A stretch of DNA of 64,000 nt, taken from assembly GCA_051294375.1 (NCBI GenBank), contig CM119265.1, positions 24,211,118 through 24,275,117 of the forward strand, given 5' to 3'. Each line of letters begins with the position of its first letter. The first letter of the stretch is position 1. Made by a program: the position numbers and the translations under genes. Shown piece after piece: positions 24,581-37,111 of this stretch. The stretch comes from Paraspadella gotoi. Lineage: Eukaryota > Chaetognatha. The notes under the pieces were generated by a model. That model was not told where the DNA came from. It searched no databases and saw only the letters and a program-made list of their open reading frames with translations.

Positions 24581-25615
24581 TTAAATCCTCAACGACCGTT
24601 TAATGATTCAAAATTATCTAACTAATTATATAAGTATTTTTTTTTTACTTTTCCAGAATTGTAGCAGCTCCACTTTTTTTACGGTTTAAAACTAATATAG
24701 AAGGAGTTTTCCAGTTTTGCTTTGGTCTTCCAGCAAATTAAATTTACTATGATCAACTTATGATCTCTGATGCCTAAATTATGACATATTCAAGATTAGT
24801 CTGTGATTTAAGATTCTATCATGATCGAAGTTAGTCAAAAGAAAACGTCACTTTTGACACTTTGTAAGTTTTTAATAATCATATTTTGATTTTATATTGC
24901 TTTTTAGTATTGACTGTTGACTATTAAAGTCTGGATAGTTTTAATTTTGCAAAGATAAATTAAGTTTTTCCACCTAATAATAAGTGACAAATAACATTTT
25001 TATAAAATATTTTTTCTTTTGGCTTTCTTTTAAAAATCGACTTGACAACCAGATAAATAGATTTTAGAAGGGGAGTTTTTCTATTCCATATTGTAATCTT
25101 GAGTCATTCTTTATTTTTCATGTGCCATTTTTTTAGACGTATATTATCCTCAGAATAGTTCTGACAAGTGTATACATTGTACAAAATATGAATTGGTGAT
25201 GAAAATGATGTAAAGGTGCTTATTACAATGTTTTCAATAAATAATAATAAAATATTTTTGTAGTTCTCTTTAAAAATAAAAAAGAATAGTTAGGGTGAAA
25301 TTTAAAGAACGTTTTAAGCTGGTAACAATTTTTTGCCAACTATTGCATACACAATGATTTAAAAGGTAATCGTTAGATGTGCATCTGAAATATTATTATG
25401 AAAAAACGTATAATAACGATTTTAAACTGGAAACCCTGTTTTTTTTTTTCAATTTAATTTTTTGGTCCCGGTCCTTTTAACATAAAGAGGGCGACTTTTT
25501 AGGACATAAAAATTTGAAGGGCGACCAGTCTCTTTCTCTCTCTCTCTCTGCACTCCCTTTTGTTAGAATGAGTTTAATAACCTATTGCTTGCAATTTTCT
25601 TCGAGACAGTTCCTC

Positions 25616-25753
<138 letters not shown>

Positions 25754-25845
25754 ATTTAACGTCTAACGAAAACAATCTCATGTTTAACTCACTCTCACAC
25801 TTTCTTCACCCTATCTCTAACCCCTAGATCCTTTAAAAAAAAAGA

Positions 25846-26075
25846 TTATTTGGGACAAAAAGAAAAAAAAAGTTTGATTGTCGAGACATAGAAAGAGACG
25901 CACTTAACGTCGCTCTCATTATCGTCGTCGTCGTCGTCGTCGCCATCGTTATCTCTGTGATCCCCGAAAAAAGAGGCCGTCTTTAACTCGTCCTCATTCA
26001 CGATGGAGCTGGAGGTCGTCGTTGCTGTTGCTGTTGTCCCACCGGTCGTCGCTGCTGATGTAGTGACACAATCAA
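25846..26075 (-). CDS. Possible terminal exon of a minus-strand gene; product unknown
   Basis: On the minus strand an AATTTAG acceptor opens a frame of about 75 codons that stops at TAA (25846-25848). It reads DCVTTSAATTGG, a Thr run, SSSIVNEDELKTASFFGDH, an Asp run (DDDDDDD) and a hydrophobic end (VSFYVSTIKLFFSFCPK). The mix of non-repetitive peptide with ordinary codons argues for coding, but the Thr and Asp runs come from GTC/GTT trinucleotide repeats that are common in this genome. No upstream exon with matching phase was found between here and 32796. Confidence 0.25.
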
Positions 26076-26647
26076 CTAAATTAAATTGCAAAGTGAAGTT
26101 GTTGAACAATGAACATATGTCTTTAGATTAAAAAAATAAAGTTTACAACGTGACCCAGCCTTTTGAAAACACAAAGGTTAATCGCCAGCCGTCATCGTCA
26201 TCGTCGTCGTCGTCGTCGTCTTTCAGTTTTTTCTTACTTCTACTCTAAATAACCGAATTCTTTTCCAAAGTAAGGAATTTAATTAAAAACGTTTATTTTA
26301 GTTTAAACGTCGATATCTTTGATGGTTAATTACTTCTCCTTGTTGACTTTGACCTTCGTCGCCTCCTTAACTTTTTAAACTTTTTTTCTTCTTTTTTTAT
26401 TTTTTTTTTTTGCTTCATTTTTCTTTCAATTTTCGTTTATTTTTTTTTTAGTTCTCTGTCGTTTTCTTTTCTCTTTCTCTTCTCCCCTTTAAATTTCTTT
26501 TTTCTTTTTTCTCCGTTTCGTCCTCCTTCTATCTTTACTTTTTCCATTTCTATCTTCTTTCTTTTTCGTTCTTTTAGATTTCTAGCTTCTCTTTCTCTTT
26601 CTTTTTTGTTCTCTTTAACTTTCTTCTCTCTTTTTCTATTTTTTTCA

Positions 26648-26795
26648 ATTACTACCTCTTCATTTACTACCTCCTCGTTTTTTCTCTTCATTTACTACCT
26701 CCTCGTTTTTTTCTCTTCATTTACTACCTCCTCGTTTTTTTCTCTTCATTTACTACCTCCTCGTTTTTTTCTCTTTATTTACTACTTCTCTCTTT
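26648..26795. repeat. ~29-bp minisatellite (TTTACTACCTCCTCG...)
   Basis: TTTACTACCTCCTCG followed by TTTTTTCTCTTCA is repeated about five times in tandem within pyrimidine-rich DNA. Confidence 0.85.
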
Positions 26796-27050
26796 TTACT
26801 TTTATTCTTCTCGTTTCCTTTTTTTTCTCTTCTATGGTAGATCGATTAACTCATCATCATTTAACTCATCAAAAGTTCATTGTTAAAAGTATCATCAGCA
26901 ACAATAACAACAACGACTTTATCGACAACAACAAAGATAAAATTTAAAAAAAAAGAAAAGAAAAGTAGCATAATGGTTTTTTTTTTCTTTTCGTTATTTT
27001 CGTCATTTTCGTCATCGTCGTCGTCGTTATCCTCGCCCTCATCTTTGCAG

Positions 27051-27108
<58 letters not shown>

Positions 27109-27392
27109 CGTCACACCCCTAGTGGAGGGAAGGCTTTGACATTGCCAACGAGTAAATGTTAATCTTTCCTCTAATGAAATCTCGCGACCCGAACGACCTC
27201 TCTAAGAAAGGGGGAGGAGAATAGAGATAGAGAGAGAGAGAGAGGAGGGAAAGAGGGAAGGAAGAAGAGAGGGAGCAAGAAGTGAAAAGGGCCCGAGAAG
27301 AGAGGTAAAGTGTAAGAGAGGCAGGGTCGAGGAAAGGAGAAGGAAGGAAAAAGGAGAAAGGCTGGGGAGAGTAAGAGAGAAGGGCATAAGAA

Positions 27393-27514
<122 letters not shown>

Positions 27515-28372
27515 ATCATAGATTCTAGCAGGGTTCGCAGGGATGTTGATTCAGCGATGTGGGAAGTTTCATAAAGACTCAAGGTGATGAATTCTAAATC
27601 TCACTGTGAGAGGGTGAGGTCAAGGTAAGGAACGGTAAGGAAAGGGTGAGGGAGGAGTCAACGAGGAATCAGGTTTCATGGAGAGGGGGAGGAGGCAGGA
27701 GGGGGAAGGTGGGGTAGTTGTCCCAAAAATATTTTGATATGATTAAATGAATAACCACATGAATATACAAATAAACAAATTAAGCGAATCGACCATGGAT
27801 AAAATGAGGAAAAAAAATCCAGCGAGTCGATAAAAGTAAAAATAAAAATTACTCAAAAACAGCGACTATATAGAGAAAAAAAACAAAAAAACGAAACAAC
27901 CGAAAAAGCTAACTGATACATATTCGGTTCCTCGCGCGAGAAAATCAAAACTACAGGGATACTGCGAAAATGGCAAAGAGGAAATGAGCAAAGTCCCGGA
28001 GTAACAGCTGCGATAGCGGCGATCTAATGAGTTGGTCCCCCCACCGTCTGTGCTACGGCCATAAGCTCTTCTGCGCCTCCCACGAGTCCAGAACAAGTAC
28101 TTCGAGCTATGCCATCTCTCTCTCCTCTTCTCCTCATCCTCTCTTCTCCTCTCTACTCTCTCTCTCTCTCTCTCTCCTCTCTCCTCTCTCTCTCTCTTCT
28201 TACGCAAGCCCTATTAACTCTTTCCTTCTTTGCCGTCGCAACGCTTTCAATTTTCGCTCAAAAAGAAAGACTTGACTTCTGTCTCACTCCCTCACGTCTC
28301 CTCTTTTTTTCACTCTCTCTCTCTCTCACCTCTCTCCTTCCCACTCTGTCAATCTTTTTTTTCCTTTCCCAC

Positions 28373-28415
<43 letters not shown>

Positions 28416-28662
28416 TCCTCTCTCTCTCTCTCTCTCTCTTCTCTCTTATCCTCACTTTGTTATTTTCCCTTTTGTTTCGGTAATCGAATTTTTGGTTTTC
28501 CTCTTGCCCACCAGGAGAGAAGCCGGTTAAGACCCAATTTACCTTTAGTATCATTTTTAGCCGAAAATAGTGCAAGCGGAATATTGATTGTCCAACATAG
28601 TTTGTTTTTGATTTTATGAAATTGGTACAACCAATATAAAAATTACCCATTCATTTAATAAA

Positions 28663-28728
28663 TTTAAGGCCTCCATCACTCTTACAAGATTATGATATAG
28701 CAGGTCCCTTCAAGCTTTCAATCAAGAC
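28663..28728 (-). repeat. Dispersed repeat, copy 1 (inverted match at 50263-50328)
   Basis: Sixty-six bases starting TTTAAGGCCTCCATCACTCT match the reverse complement of 50263-50328 with few differences. Just upstream, 28618-28638 (GAAATTGGTACAACCAATAT) matches 40335-40355 exactly over 21 bases. These look like fragments of one interspersed element family, type unknown. Confidence 0.6.
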
Positions 28729-29061
28729 AAATTTTTCAGATTAAAAAATGAAAATGTAATAATTTCAAGTAACGAAGTTATCCAAACTTTGAAAGAGAGA
28801 GATCGGAGGTGAATTAAAAAAACAAACCAATTAATAGTCAATGGTTAAATGAAATTATTTACTTCAAGTTCGGATTAAATAAAGGATAACCGTAAATTAA
28901 TGAGGCTCGTATTGTTTAAAAGAAAAGGAAAGAAAGAAATAAAAAAAAGAAGGAAAAAGGAAAACAAATGGAGACGAAGAGTCGGATTAACCTTGGATAT
29001 TTATGTCAGGCGGGGGAAGATCATATTTCTTCTTCAATGCGGTCATCCGATTGGACAATCC

Positions 29062-29092
<31 letters not shown>

Positions 29093-29584
29093 AACATTTT
29101 ACTTCGTTGTCATTAATTTATTTCCCTAGTTAAACCTTTTGAATCTATTCTAAACATATATGACCTCGCGAAAACGAAAATTTATCATAAATTTAATTAA
29201 AATAAAAGTAAAATTAAAATAAATAAATGAGCAATGGACATGACTTACCCCCGGGGCTGGTCGCCAAAAAAACAAAAGACACGTGACTTTTGAGAATTGT
29301 TTTCTTTTTAGTAAAAAGAAGAGAAAAAAAATGAAAGGAGAATCACGAAATAAAATGAAATGAAATGAGCAAAGATTTCTCTCTTAATTCCGTCGCTTCA
29401 ATGACCTTCTTCTACTCCGCCCTCTGCTGCTCTTTTCTTTTATAGTTCTCATCCGCCATTTTGATTTTCTGCGAAGCGAAAACGACAGCGCCCCAAGTGT
29501 CAGAGACAAGAATCGGGAGCAGAGGCTGAGAGAGAGAGGCTGAGAGAGTGAGAATGGAGAGAGAAAAAAAAAAAGAGTGATGAG

Positions 29585-29631
<47 letters not shown>

Positions 29632-30289
29632 GAGAAGACGAGGAGAGAGAGACGAGAGGGAGAGAGAGCCCAGAAATTGAAGGAGAAGACGAAAATCAAA
29701 AGAAAAGTAGAGAAAAACGAAAAATGAAAAAAAAGAAAAACATTAAGACAAGAAACAAGACAAGCACAAGTACAACGACAAGGAACAAGACAGAGGACAA
29801 GACAAGACAAGACAAGGACAAGAACAAGGACAAGACAAGACAAAAAAGGAGACACACAAAAAAGAAAAGAAAAGAAAAGAATAAGAAAAGAATAGAAAAA
29901 GAAAAGAACAAGCAAAAAGAAAGGAAAGAAAAGAGACAAAAAAGGGTCAGAGAATGGGACCCAAAGCAGTTAAGATCAAGTCTTTTAGGGAGTTAATAAG
30001 TCACATGACCGAGACTTGTGATAAGGAGAAACTCCCGAGAAAACAAGCTCAAGTTTGTCAAACGGATTTTTCTTGAAACAGAACTAATAAAAAATACAGT
30101 AAGTAAAGACAAAACAAAACTAAACAGGAAGTAAAAAAATAGCTATAAAGAATAAATGAATATCACGCTAATACTGAGAAAATAAATAAACATATTAAAG
30201 AGACAGGTTTCTTTTGGCCTTGTTAAAATATTCGAACAAAGGTTTTGCCGATATCTCTCATTTTTATTCACCGCTTAACTTGTTCCCCC

Positions 30290-30560
30290 TGATTTATTCC
30301 TCTCTTCTTCTCCGCTCACCCCTATCCCCCCCACCTCCCCCTCCCTTCCCGATTCCCTGGTCCTTCTTCTCCGCTTCGGCCCTATTTCCCCCCTAGCTTC
30401 CCCTTCCCTTCCGATTCCCTGCTTGTCCTTCTTTCTCCGCTCACCCTATCTTCCCCCCTCAACTCCCCCCTCCTTCCCGATTCCCTTGGTCTTCTTCTCT
30501 CGCGCTCGCCCTACTCTCCCTTACCTCCCCCTCCCTCCCGATTTTTCACCTTTGGTCCTT
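30290..30560. repeat. Degenerate ~60-70-bp C/T-rich minisatellite
   Basis: Blocks of the form TTCTTCTCCGCTCACCC, CTATC, C-rich, CTTCCCGATTCCCTGGTCC recur four times with many indels. Confidence 0.7.
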
Positions 30561-32138
30561 CTCTCTCACCGCCTTCCAGCGCCAGGATAATTTTACAGGC
30601 CGTTGGACGCGCCAGTAACAAGGAGGGCGGGTCGAGAGTGTTGGAAACGACGCGTCGACTGAAAAGAGTGAAAAGAAGAATAAATGGAAAGAAAAAAAAA
30701 ATGAAAACAAAAGGCGAACGAATCGATGGAGACGAACAACTTTGTAGAGGGCGTTGAAAATAGTCCCTGACGCGTCAAAGTTACAAGATGGCGTTTCGAT
30801 GGAAAAGCAAAAGAAAGGAAAAGTCTTGCGAAGTTCACGAGCGAAGATTCGTTGATCCCGATCACGAATAACTTTTAGTAGACTGGGTAAGATATTCCTA
30901 TCCTTGTTTATAAACAACAGTTGGATTTCATTAATTGATTAAAAATGATAATTTTTATTATACTTAAAACGTTCGTAGCATCACATACCATCTTTAAAGA
31001 AAGTTTTTTAATAAAGAATCCCCAATCGTCGGATTCAAAGAAGCACATCTTGCTCCAAATTCATGGGTTTGACCCTTTCGGCTATCCAGCTCACTTGCAA
31101 TTTTTATGTCAAAACTCATTAAAAATGTTTTACTTCAGTACTAAAGTACTAAATTATACTATTAAGCACTAAAATTCGGTAAGAGATCTACGAAGTTTTC
31201 TTTAAAATTTCCCCACAAGATTTTTTTTTTATTTAGTGAGTAATGTTTACAAGAGAAAAAAAAAGGTTTTTTCGGGCGAAAACTTTTTAAATGAAAATAG
31301 GAAATGATTTCTTAAAAAAATGTTGCAAAACCTTGAACGAGTTTTCTTTAACTTAAAGAAATCCTATTAGAGTAAAAGCCTTTTTGTCGAGACGTTAAAT
31401 TTTATTTTCACGAAAGCGTCTCCTCTCGTTTTTTTTCACTCGTCTCGCAATTGTAATTCAAGCTGTTAGACAGTCAAGTCTATAATATAGTATCTTTACG
31501 ATCCTTTATAACAAAATCAATGAGTTATTCACAATCTATGCTCTCGTTTTTCACCCTACCTCCCTATATTTTTAGACCCAAAATCTCATTCACTACATCA
31601 CGATGGCTAAGTGAACCAAAATGAACATCTTAAATCACTGGTGACATTCCTTGAATATTTTCTCCGGTTATCAGACAATTATATCCTTTCAGTTCTTTCT
31701 CCTCCCTTCCCTCCCATCCCGCCTTACCTCCCAACCTTCTCAGTCCGCCTTACCATTTCTCCCCTCCCCCTTCTTACTGACATTCTCCTACAAAAGGTCA
31801 GCGCCTGAGGTGGCAGCGGCCGCACCCGTGGTAATCGCATCACGACAATCGAAACTTACCTTTTTCTGCGCCGCTAAATATGGATCAACAATACAAGGGA
31901 AAGAAGGAAGTGAAGGAGAAGGAAGAGGAGAGAGAGAGAGAGGAGAGAGGAGGAGAGAGAGGAGAGGAGAGAGAAGAGAGAGAGAGAGAGAGAGAAGGAG
32001 AGAGAGAGTGAGAGAGAGGAGAGAGAAAGAAAGAAAATGTAAATCCCATGTTTTTTAATAATGACTCGCTTTATCATGAACTGTTTAGGAAAAAATCTAA
32101 ATTGCGATGAAATGATATCTCTCTCTTTCGCTCCTCTC

Positions 32139-32181
<43 letters not shown>

Positions 32182-32796
32182 ACACTCTCTCTCTCTTCTT
32201 CTACTCGCAATCTGCTGATCGTCCGTCTGTTACGGACGATTGCTTCTCTTCTTATTATTGCTCCCAGTGCCATCCGGAGCATGAATCGTGAAACTGTTTA
32301 CGCTTGTTTACGTCCGCGTTTAAAACGGTTTATAAAGGAAAAAATAGGAAGATTGGTTGCAACAAAGGAACGAATTTGAACGAAAGAAAGAGGGAAAGAA
32401 AGAAAGAAGGAAAGAAAGAGACAAAGAAAGTAAAAAAGAATGAATGAAAGAAAGAAAGATATAAAAAAATAACGAAAGAAACGAACGAAAGAGAAAGAGA
32501 GAGAAAAATTAATTAAAAAACCTTAAAGTTTTTTTTCTCTCTCTCTCTCTTTGATTTATCGAACCCGTTCACTTTTTTCCCCTTTTCTCTCGTTAAAATT
32601 CGATAAAATATCGTGAGTGTTTGGAAGAGTTCACAACCCCAAGTTCCCCCCTTTAAAAAGTGCATCTAGGATTCACCTCAATCCCTCACCGAATCCAACA
32701 GAGTTCACATCTCGTCCAATCTTCACCGAAGCGAGAAATCGATTTCTTCCTCGTCTTTTGTTGGTCGGTAAACAAGACTTCGTTTTCGATTCCAAG

Positions 32797-33840
32797 ATGG
32801 CGCGTTTTTGGTCCGCGCTGACCGCCGTCGTCGTCGTCGTTTTCGTCGTCGTCGACGACACAGGCGCCACCTGCGTCTTGGATCCTTACGTCCCCAAAGA
32901 TTTCAGGGTGAGCGGGGAAAGTGGTCGGGGAGAGAAATTTGTGAGGAGCGGGCAAAGAGGTGACGGAGTCGGGCAGAGAAATCTGTGATGAGGAATTGGA
33001 TATAAAAATTGTCCTCGCGCGGGCACGGATTAACTTGGGATAAGGTTAATTTGGACTGTTTCTATAAATTGTATTAATTTGTACGAATTAGTTCAAATTC
33101 TACTTAATGTTAAAAAAGTGACTGGGCAAGGTAAGTTTTAGGAGTGAGCGGGCAAAAGGCTAGGGAGTCACACGTAGAGTAACGCAAGGAGCGACGGAGT
33201 GGAAGACTGGAAATTACATAGTTTGATAAAAGATAGAAGATAGAAGATAGAAGATAGAAGATATAAAATAAAAGATTGGAAATTACATAGTCTCGAAGAT
33301 TTCTCGGAGGAAAAAAGTCGAAGCAGAAAACAGATGTCGTTGGAGAAAACGGAGAAAGAATTTAGATAGATATTCCTATTTAAAGACGGCCTTATTATCG
33401 GGAAACGCCCCATTTTATCCTAAATTCGCTATTTGGTTAGTTCGAAGATTTAAAGATTAGGTTAGGCTTGGGTTTAGGGTTAGGGTTTTGGTTATGGATT
33501 AGGACGTGGAATAGAGTTTTGTAATTTGGTTAAATGTTTGGGTTAAAATTGAGTTCGGGCATTATGGAACAGATATAGGGCGCAATTGGAAAAGAGAGCA
33601 AAAGTTTCTATATGTAAGTATTGCACAAATTAGAAGAGTTTTTTAATTATTTATACAACGATTATAATTTTATTTATCTTCTATTTTGTGCAATGATCGA
33701 AAAACAACGAAAGAAAGGATATTATCCATATATGTAAGAACAAATATCTTAATGATTAGTTAGAGAAAAACAGATAGACGAAGAGACAGAGAGACAGGCA
33801 GAATTGAAAGACAGTATCATCCGAATGAAAAAAAATAGAG

Positions 33841-33879
<39 letters not shown>

Positions 33880-34687
33880 AGAGGAAAGAGGAGAGAGAGA
33901 GAGAGAGCAGAGAGAGAAGATTAGAGCGAATCAGTGGAAGGAGATGACAACTGATAAGGACAGACAGATATCGACGGTTGACTGTCAAAGATATTTAGGA
34001 TGAAAGGGAACGAAAGAAAGATAGGTTTTCTGCATATTTTCTGTTCTTTGTTTTGTATGGACGCGTATTTAATTGCTTGTGCACAAAAAAATGAACATGT
34101 TATTTCAAATTGTTATGTCATTTCACAGTAAAGATAAAGAACCAATAATTATTTTTCTGTCTATCATTCTGTCTGTCATTTACTTACGTCTCTACGTACT
34201 TGCGCCATCCAGCAATCATTTTCCATTCATCCCTCAGCCAATCATTAATTTTCAGTCAATCATTTTTTTTTACACCGCCAATCAGTTTCCATCCATCCTT
34301 TAGCCAATCATTCATTTTGTATCCATCCCTCTCTCGATTATTTTTTTAAGCCTGTACTTAAGTCCGTTAATCATTTTTCTTCCACACCTCCGCCAATCAA
34401 ATCCCACCTTTCCTTCCGCCAATCATGGATTCTTTCTTTCGACCAATCAGGGCGTTTCCGTCTTCTCCATCGACGGCGTCAACACTTGTCGCTGCAGCAG
34501 CAACGACATCCGGGTCGGCCACCCCGTCTGCTCTCGACATCCCATCCCGACCAACTCGGACGGATCGCCAATTTGTCTGCGCAACTTCTACCTGAATCCT
34601 TGTCAAATGTGCGCGTGTTACTACGGACTGTCGGACTGTCCGAACCCGGGAAGCAGGGGGGAGTGCGCGTACACTTTTTGGAGCTGA
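32797..34687 (+). CDS. Small secreted ten-cysteine protein (about 115 residues)
   Basis: Two exons. 32797-32907 holds ATG to donor GTGAGC; 34451-34687 runs from acceptor CCAATCAG to stop TGA. Both borders are phase 0. Exon 1 encodes a signal peptide: MARFWSALTAVVVVVF plus a few residues, with likely cleavage before or near the first cysteine (GATC). Exon 2 encodes the rest of a Cys-rich domain. Nine of the ten cysteines are here, in the order C-R-C, P-V-C, I-C, N-P-C-Q-M-C-A-C, D-C, E-C. The PVC, the following SDG and the Y-L-N-P-C spacing recall Kazal-type modules, but the loop between them is longer and the rest does not fit, so I do not assign a family. ATG lies in an AAGATGGCG context. 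A partial, frame-shifted copy of exon 2 lies at 36982-37111. Confidence 0.75.
32908..34450 (+). other. Intron of the ten-cysteine protein gene
   Basis: Contains GATAGAA repeats (33235-33262), short TTAGGG-like units (33440-33500), an (AG)n tract (33850-33925) and, at 34200-34450, a degenerate tandem repeat with repeated CCAATCAT/CCATCC elements leading into the acceptor. Confidence 0.6.
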
Positions 34688-35898
34688 ACGAGTGAGAGGG
34701 TGAGATTTTTAGTAGTTGTTGTTGTTGTTTTTGTTGTTGTTGTTGTTGTTGTTTCTGGGCAGAAGTGAAACGAGTCAAGAAGAGGAAGCTTAAATTGTAC
34801 GTAAAAAAAAAAAATTGTAATTGTAATTAGTAACACCTATCTGAATTTGAGATGGTATTTTTCACGTCATGTTCAATAGTTACATCATTGTAAAAAAGTT
34901 AATATCACACGAGGCTTCGTTAGCTATAAGAAAAATCCAATTTCCTGACTCCAACTATATTAGCCGTCGAAGAAATTTTTAACAAGAATCGATTCAAAAA
35001 TTTTACACATCTTAAAAAAACCGATTTATAGTATTTAAATTGATTTATAGTATTTACAAAAACCGACCAAAAAAAAATTGTTTAAAGAATAAACGATCTG
35101 CCTTCGCTTGTTCGTGTTCATCATGAAAATTTCCCTGTGGTGACAAAATTTGTTTTTTCCTCTTATTTTTCGTTTTTTTTTCTTATGTTTTTTTGATGAA
35201 AAATGAGACAGTTTTTTTTTCTCGTAAAACAAAAAAGAAGAAAATAAAAATTGATTAAAACAGCAAAAACCCAAACAAAGTAAAGAATGCTAAAAAAAAC
35301 CCCCAAAAAAAAACAACAACTGTGCGAATTAAATCGACCCTAATTTTTTGTATATATTTTGCGGTAAAAGATATAAAGATAACCTGTTCCAATTAATTTT
35401 CTTTTTAGGCTGACCTCACTGTACGATCGACCATCTTTTCAGCGATTCTTCGCGAACAAGCCTTCGGTTTTAAACATTTTTATACTGCCCTTTGTTTGTT
35501 TTATGAAGAAATGTAATACGATGTTATTTTAAAAAAATGTGCTCCGTGTTTTGCTATAAATAAATGCGTTAAAAAGACAAAGTTGATGTGAAAGACGCTT
35601 ATTTTTTTCTTCTCCGGCGTCAAAATGGGAAATTTATCCGCGGATCGAAGTATTCCTGCAAAAAAAAAAAATCACGTGGTCTTCATTCACATTGAATATT
35701 CCCAAAAGAAAAATCTCATTCGGTACAAAATTCACGCTTCAATTCATATCGTTATCTTCTGAACGAGAAAACACATTTTCGTTTAAAAATGTAAAAAATA
35801 CCTTTGAATAATTATCTTAGCCACCTTAAAATAATCATTTTAGCCTAGGCCGTGAATCAAAAAATGAAAAGCTGTTAGGAGCTGAGGACGAATCCACT

Positions 35899-36060
35899 CA
35901 CCACGTGGTGAAAGGAGATGGAGGAAGTCGATGTTGACTCGAATCACAGAAACGCCAAATTTGTGACGTCAACTGAGGAATCGGCGGCTGTGACGTCATT
36001 TGTTACGCACACTGCGCCAACGGCGGTTGTGACGCCAACTGGCCCGTCGTTAGCTGTCGC
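35899..36060. promoter_or_regulatory. Palindromic CACGTG and paired CRE-like sites
   Basis: A 12-bp palindrome CACCACGTGGTG (35899-35910) contains an E-box. Two perfect TGACGTCA palindromes follow at 35964-35971 and 35991-35998, then GTGACGCCAACT variants. TGACGTCA is the CREB/ATF consensus and CACGTG the bHLH-Zip consensus. The same set recurs in the right copy (CRE-like sites at 38422-38429 and 38449-38456). An open frame starting ATGGAGGAAGTCG overlaps; I consider it chance or repeat-driven. Which gene this would control is unclear. Confidence 0.35.
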
Positions 36061-36364
36061 GACGGAAAACAAAATGACGATTGTTGAAAATGATATATTC
36101 CGTTTTAATTATTCGTATTCACATTTAAACTCTCTTATATTCTCTATCCACTTCTCATTTCTGAATCATTATCTTATAAATTCGTCTGCAATGACGTTTA
36201 TTTATGTTTTGTCATCGCATTAGGAGTCGTTCCATTGTCATCCCGCTCTCTGTAAATAACAATCTCTTCCGTCTATCACAAGTCTGATTCTCGTCATCAG
36301 GACCTTCTCTTTTATCACTGACAAACCCCTTTCTCACTCACCGTTGATATGCTGAAGTGGTGAG

Positions 36365-36520
36365 TCTCGTCCCGACATCGTCAAAGAGTCGAGGAGTCAA
36401 TATCTCGATCGGGGCATCGACGAGGATCCGCCGCGCCGCGAGGGAGTGCCGACGGGAGGGTTCGGAGACCTGGCGGAGGGATTGATTGATTTTGTTTATA
36501 TGATAGATTTAATCATTTGA
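36365..36520 (+). other. Possible exon inside the duplicated block
   Basis: A frame of 51 codons with GC-rich third positions reads SRPDIVKES, DRGIDEDPPRREG, FGDLAEGLIDFVYM and stops at TGA (36518-36520). It follows a pyrimidine-rich stretch and an AG at 36356-36357. The minus strand is also open here. The right copy (about 38806-38960) breaks the frame by indels. Partner exons were not found. Confidence 0.2.
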
Positions 36521-36981
36521 TTGACATGATTGACTAGAAGGGTAATGATGGTCGTCTGTTTTCGTAAAATTTTCATCATTTTCGCAAATTTAAAAAGGAA
36601 CTAAAAAATTAGCCATAGAAAGATGTCTGCGCTTTATAAGTCACTGAATGCTGCAGGATGGTGATCGAAAAAACTCGCAATCATAACGAACGAGTTTGAA
36701 GAAGCGTTTTAAAAAAGATAAAAAGGCCATTGGCACCGCGCCAATGTTAATGGCACAATGTCGGGGATGAAGACTTAATGGCACGATGCCACGTGGAGTT
36801 TGGGGAAAATGGCAAAAAACAAGATAAATGGTTTGTGAAGAAAAGACTGAAAAGAAGCAAAAAATGGCGGAGGCTTCCGNNNNNNNNNNNNNNNNNNNNN
36901 NNNNAAACAAAGGAGAGAACGACTCGCTTGCTTCGGACATTATGCCGACACATCGGACACCGGATGCGCCATCCGTCGTGT

Positions 36982-37111
36982 CGGACGGATCGCCAATTTG
37001 TCTGCGCAACTTCTACCTGAATCCTTGTCAAATTGCGCGTGTTACTACGGACTGTCGGACTGTCCCGAACCCGGGAAGCAGGGGGAGTGCGCGTACACTT
37101 TTTGGAGCTGA
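36982..37111 (+). pseudogene. Frame-shifted partial copy of the ten-cysteine exon 2
   Basis: Matches 34557-34687 closely but has one-base differences that break the frame: CAAATTGCGCG where the left copy has CAAATGTGCGCG, GTCCCGAAC for GTCCGAAC, and one G fewer in the G-run before GAGTGCG. The exon's 5' half is missing or unrecognisable. It lies 77 bases after a 25-N gap. I suspect low-quality contig sequence rather than a real pseudogene. Confidence 0.6.

Larger units (their letters stand above)
34557..36879 (+). repeat. Large direct duplication, left copy
   Basis: From within exon 2 of the ten-cysteine gene to the 25-N gap at 36880. It matches 36982-39311 along its full length in the same order, with frequent one-base indels, many in homopolymers, and few substitutions. 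The left copy keeps the exon frame intact. Confidence 0.9.

Noticed and set aside
29412-29939. Minus frame ending MADENYKRKEQQRAE
   Set aside because: Only 15 codons follow the good ATGGCGG start and no donor lies before the stop; the upstream part is repeat.
35918-36223. 101-codon frame starting MEEVDVDSNHRN (copy at 38376-38696)
   Set aside because: It overlaps the CRE-like repeats, its second half is AT-rich noncoding-type sequence, there is no splice evidence, and the frame differs between copies.
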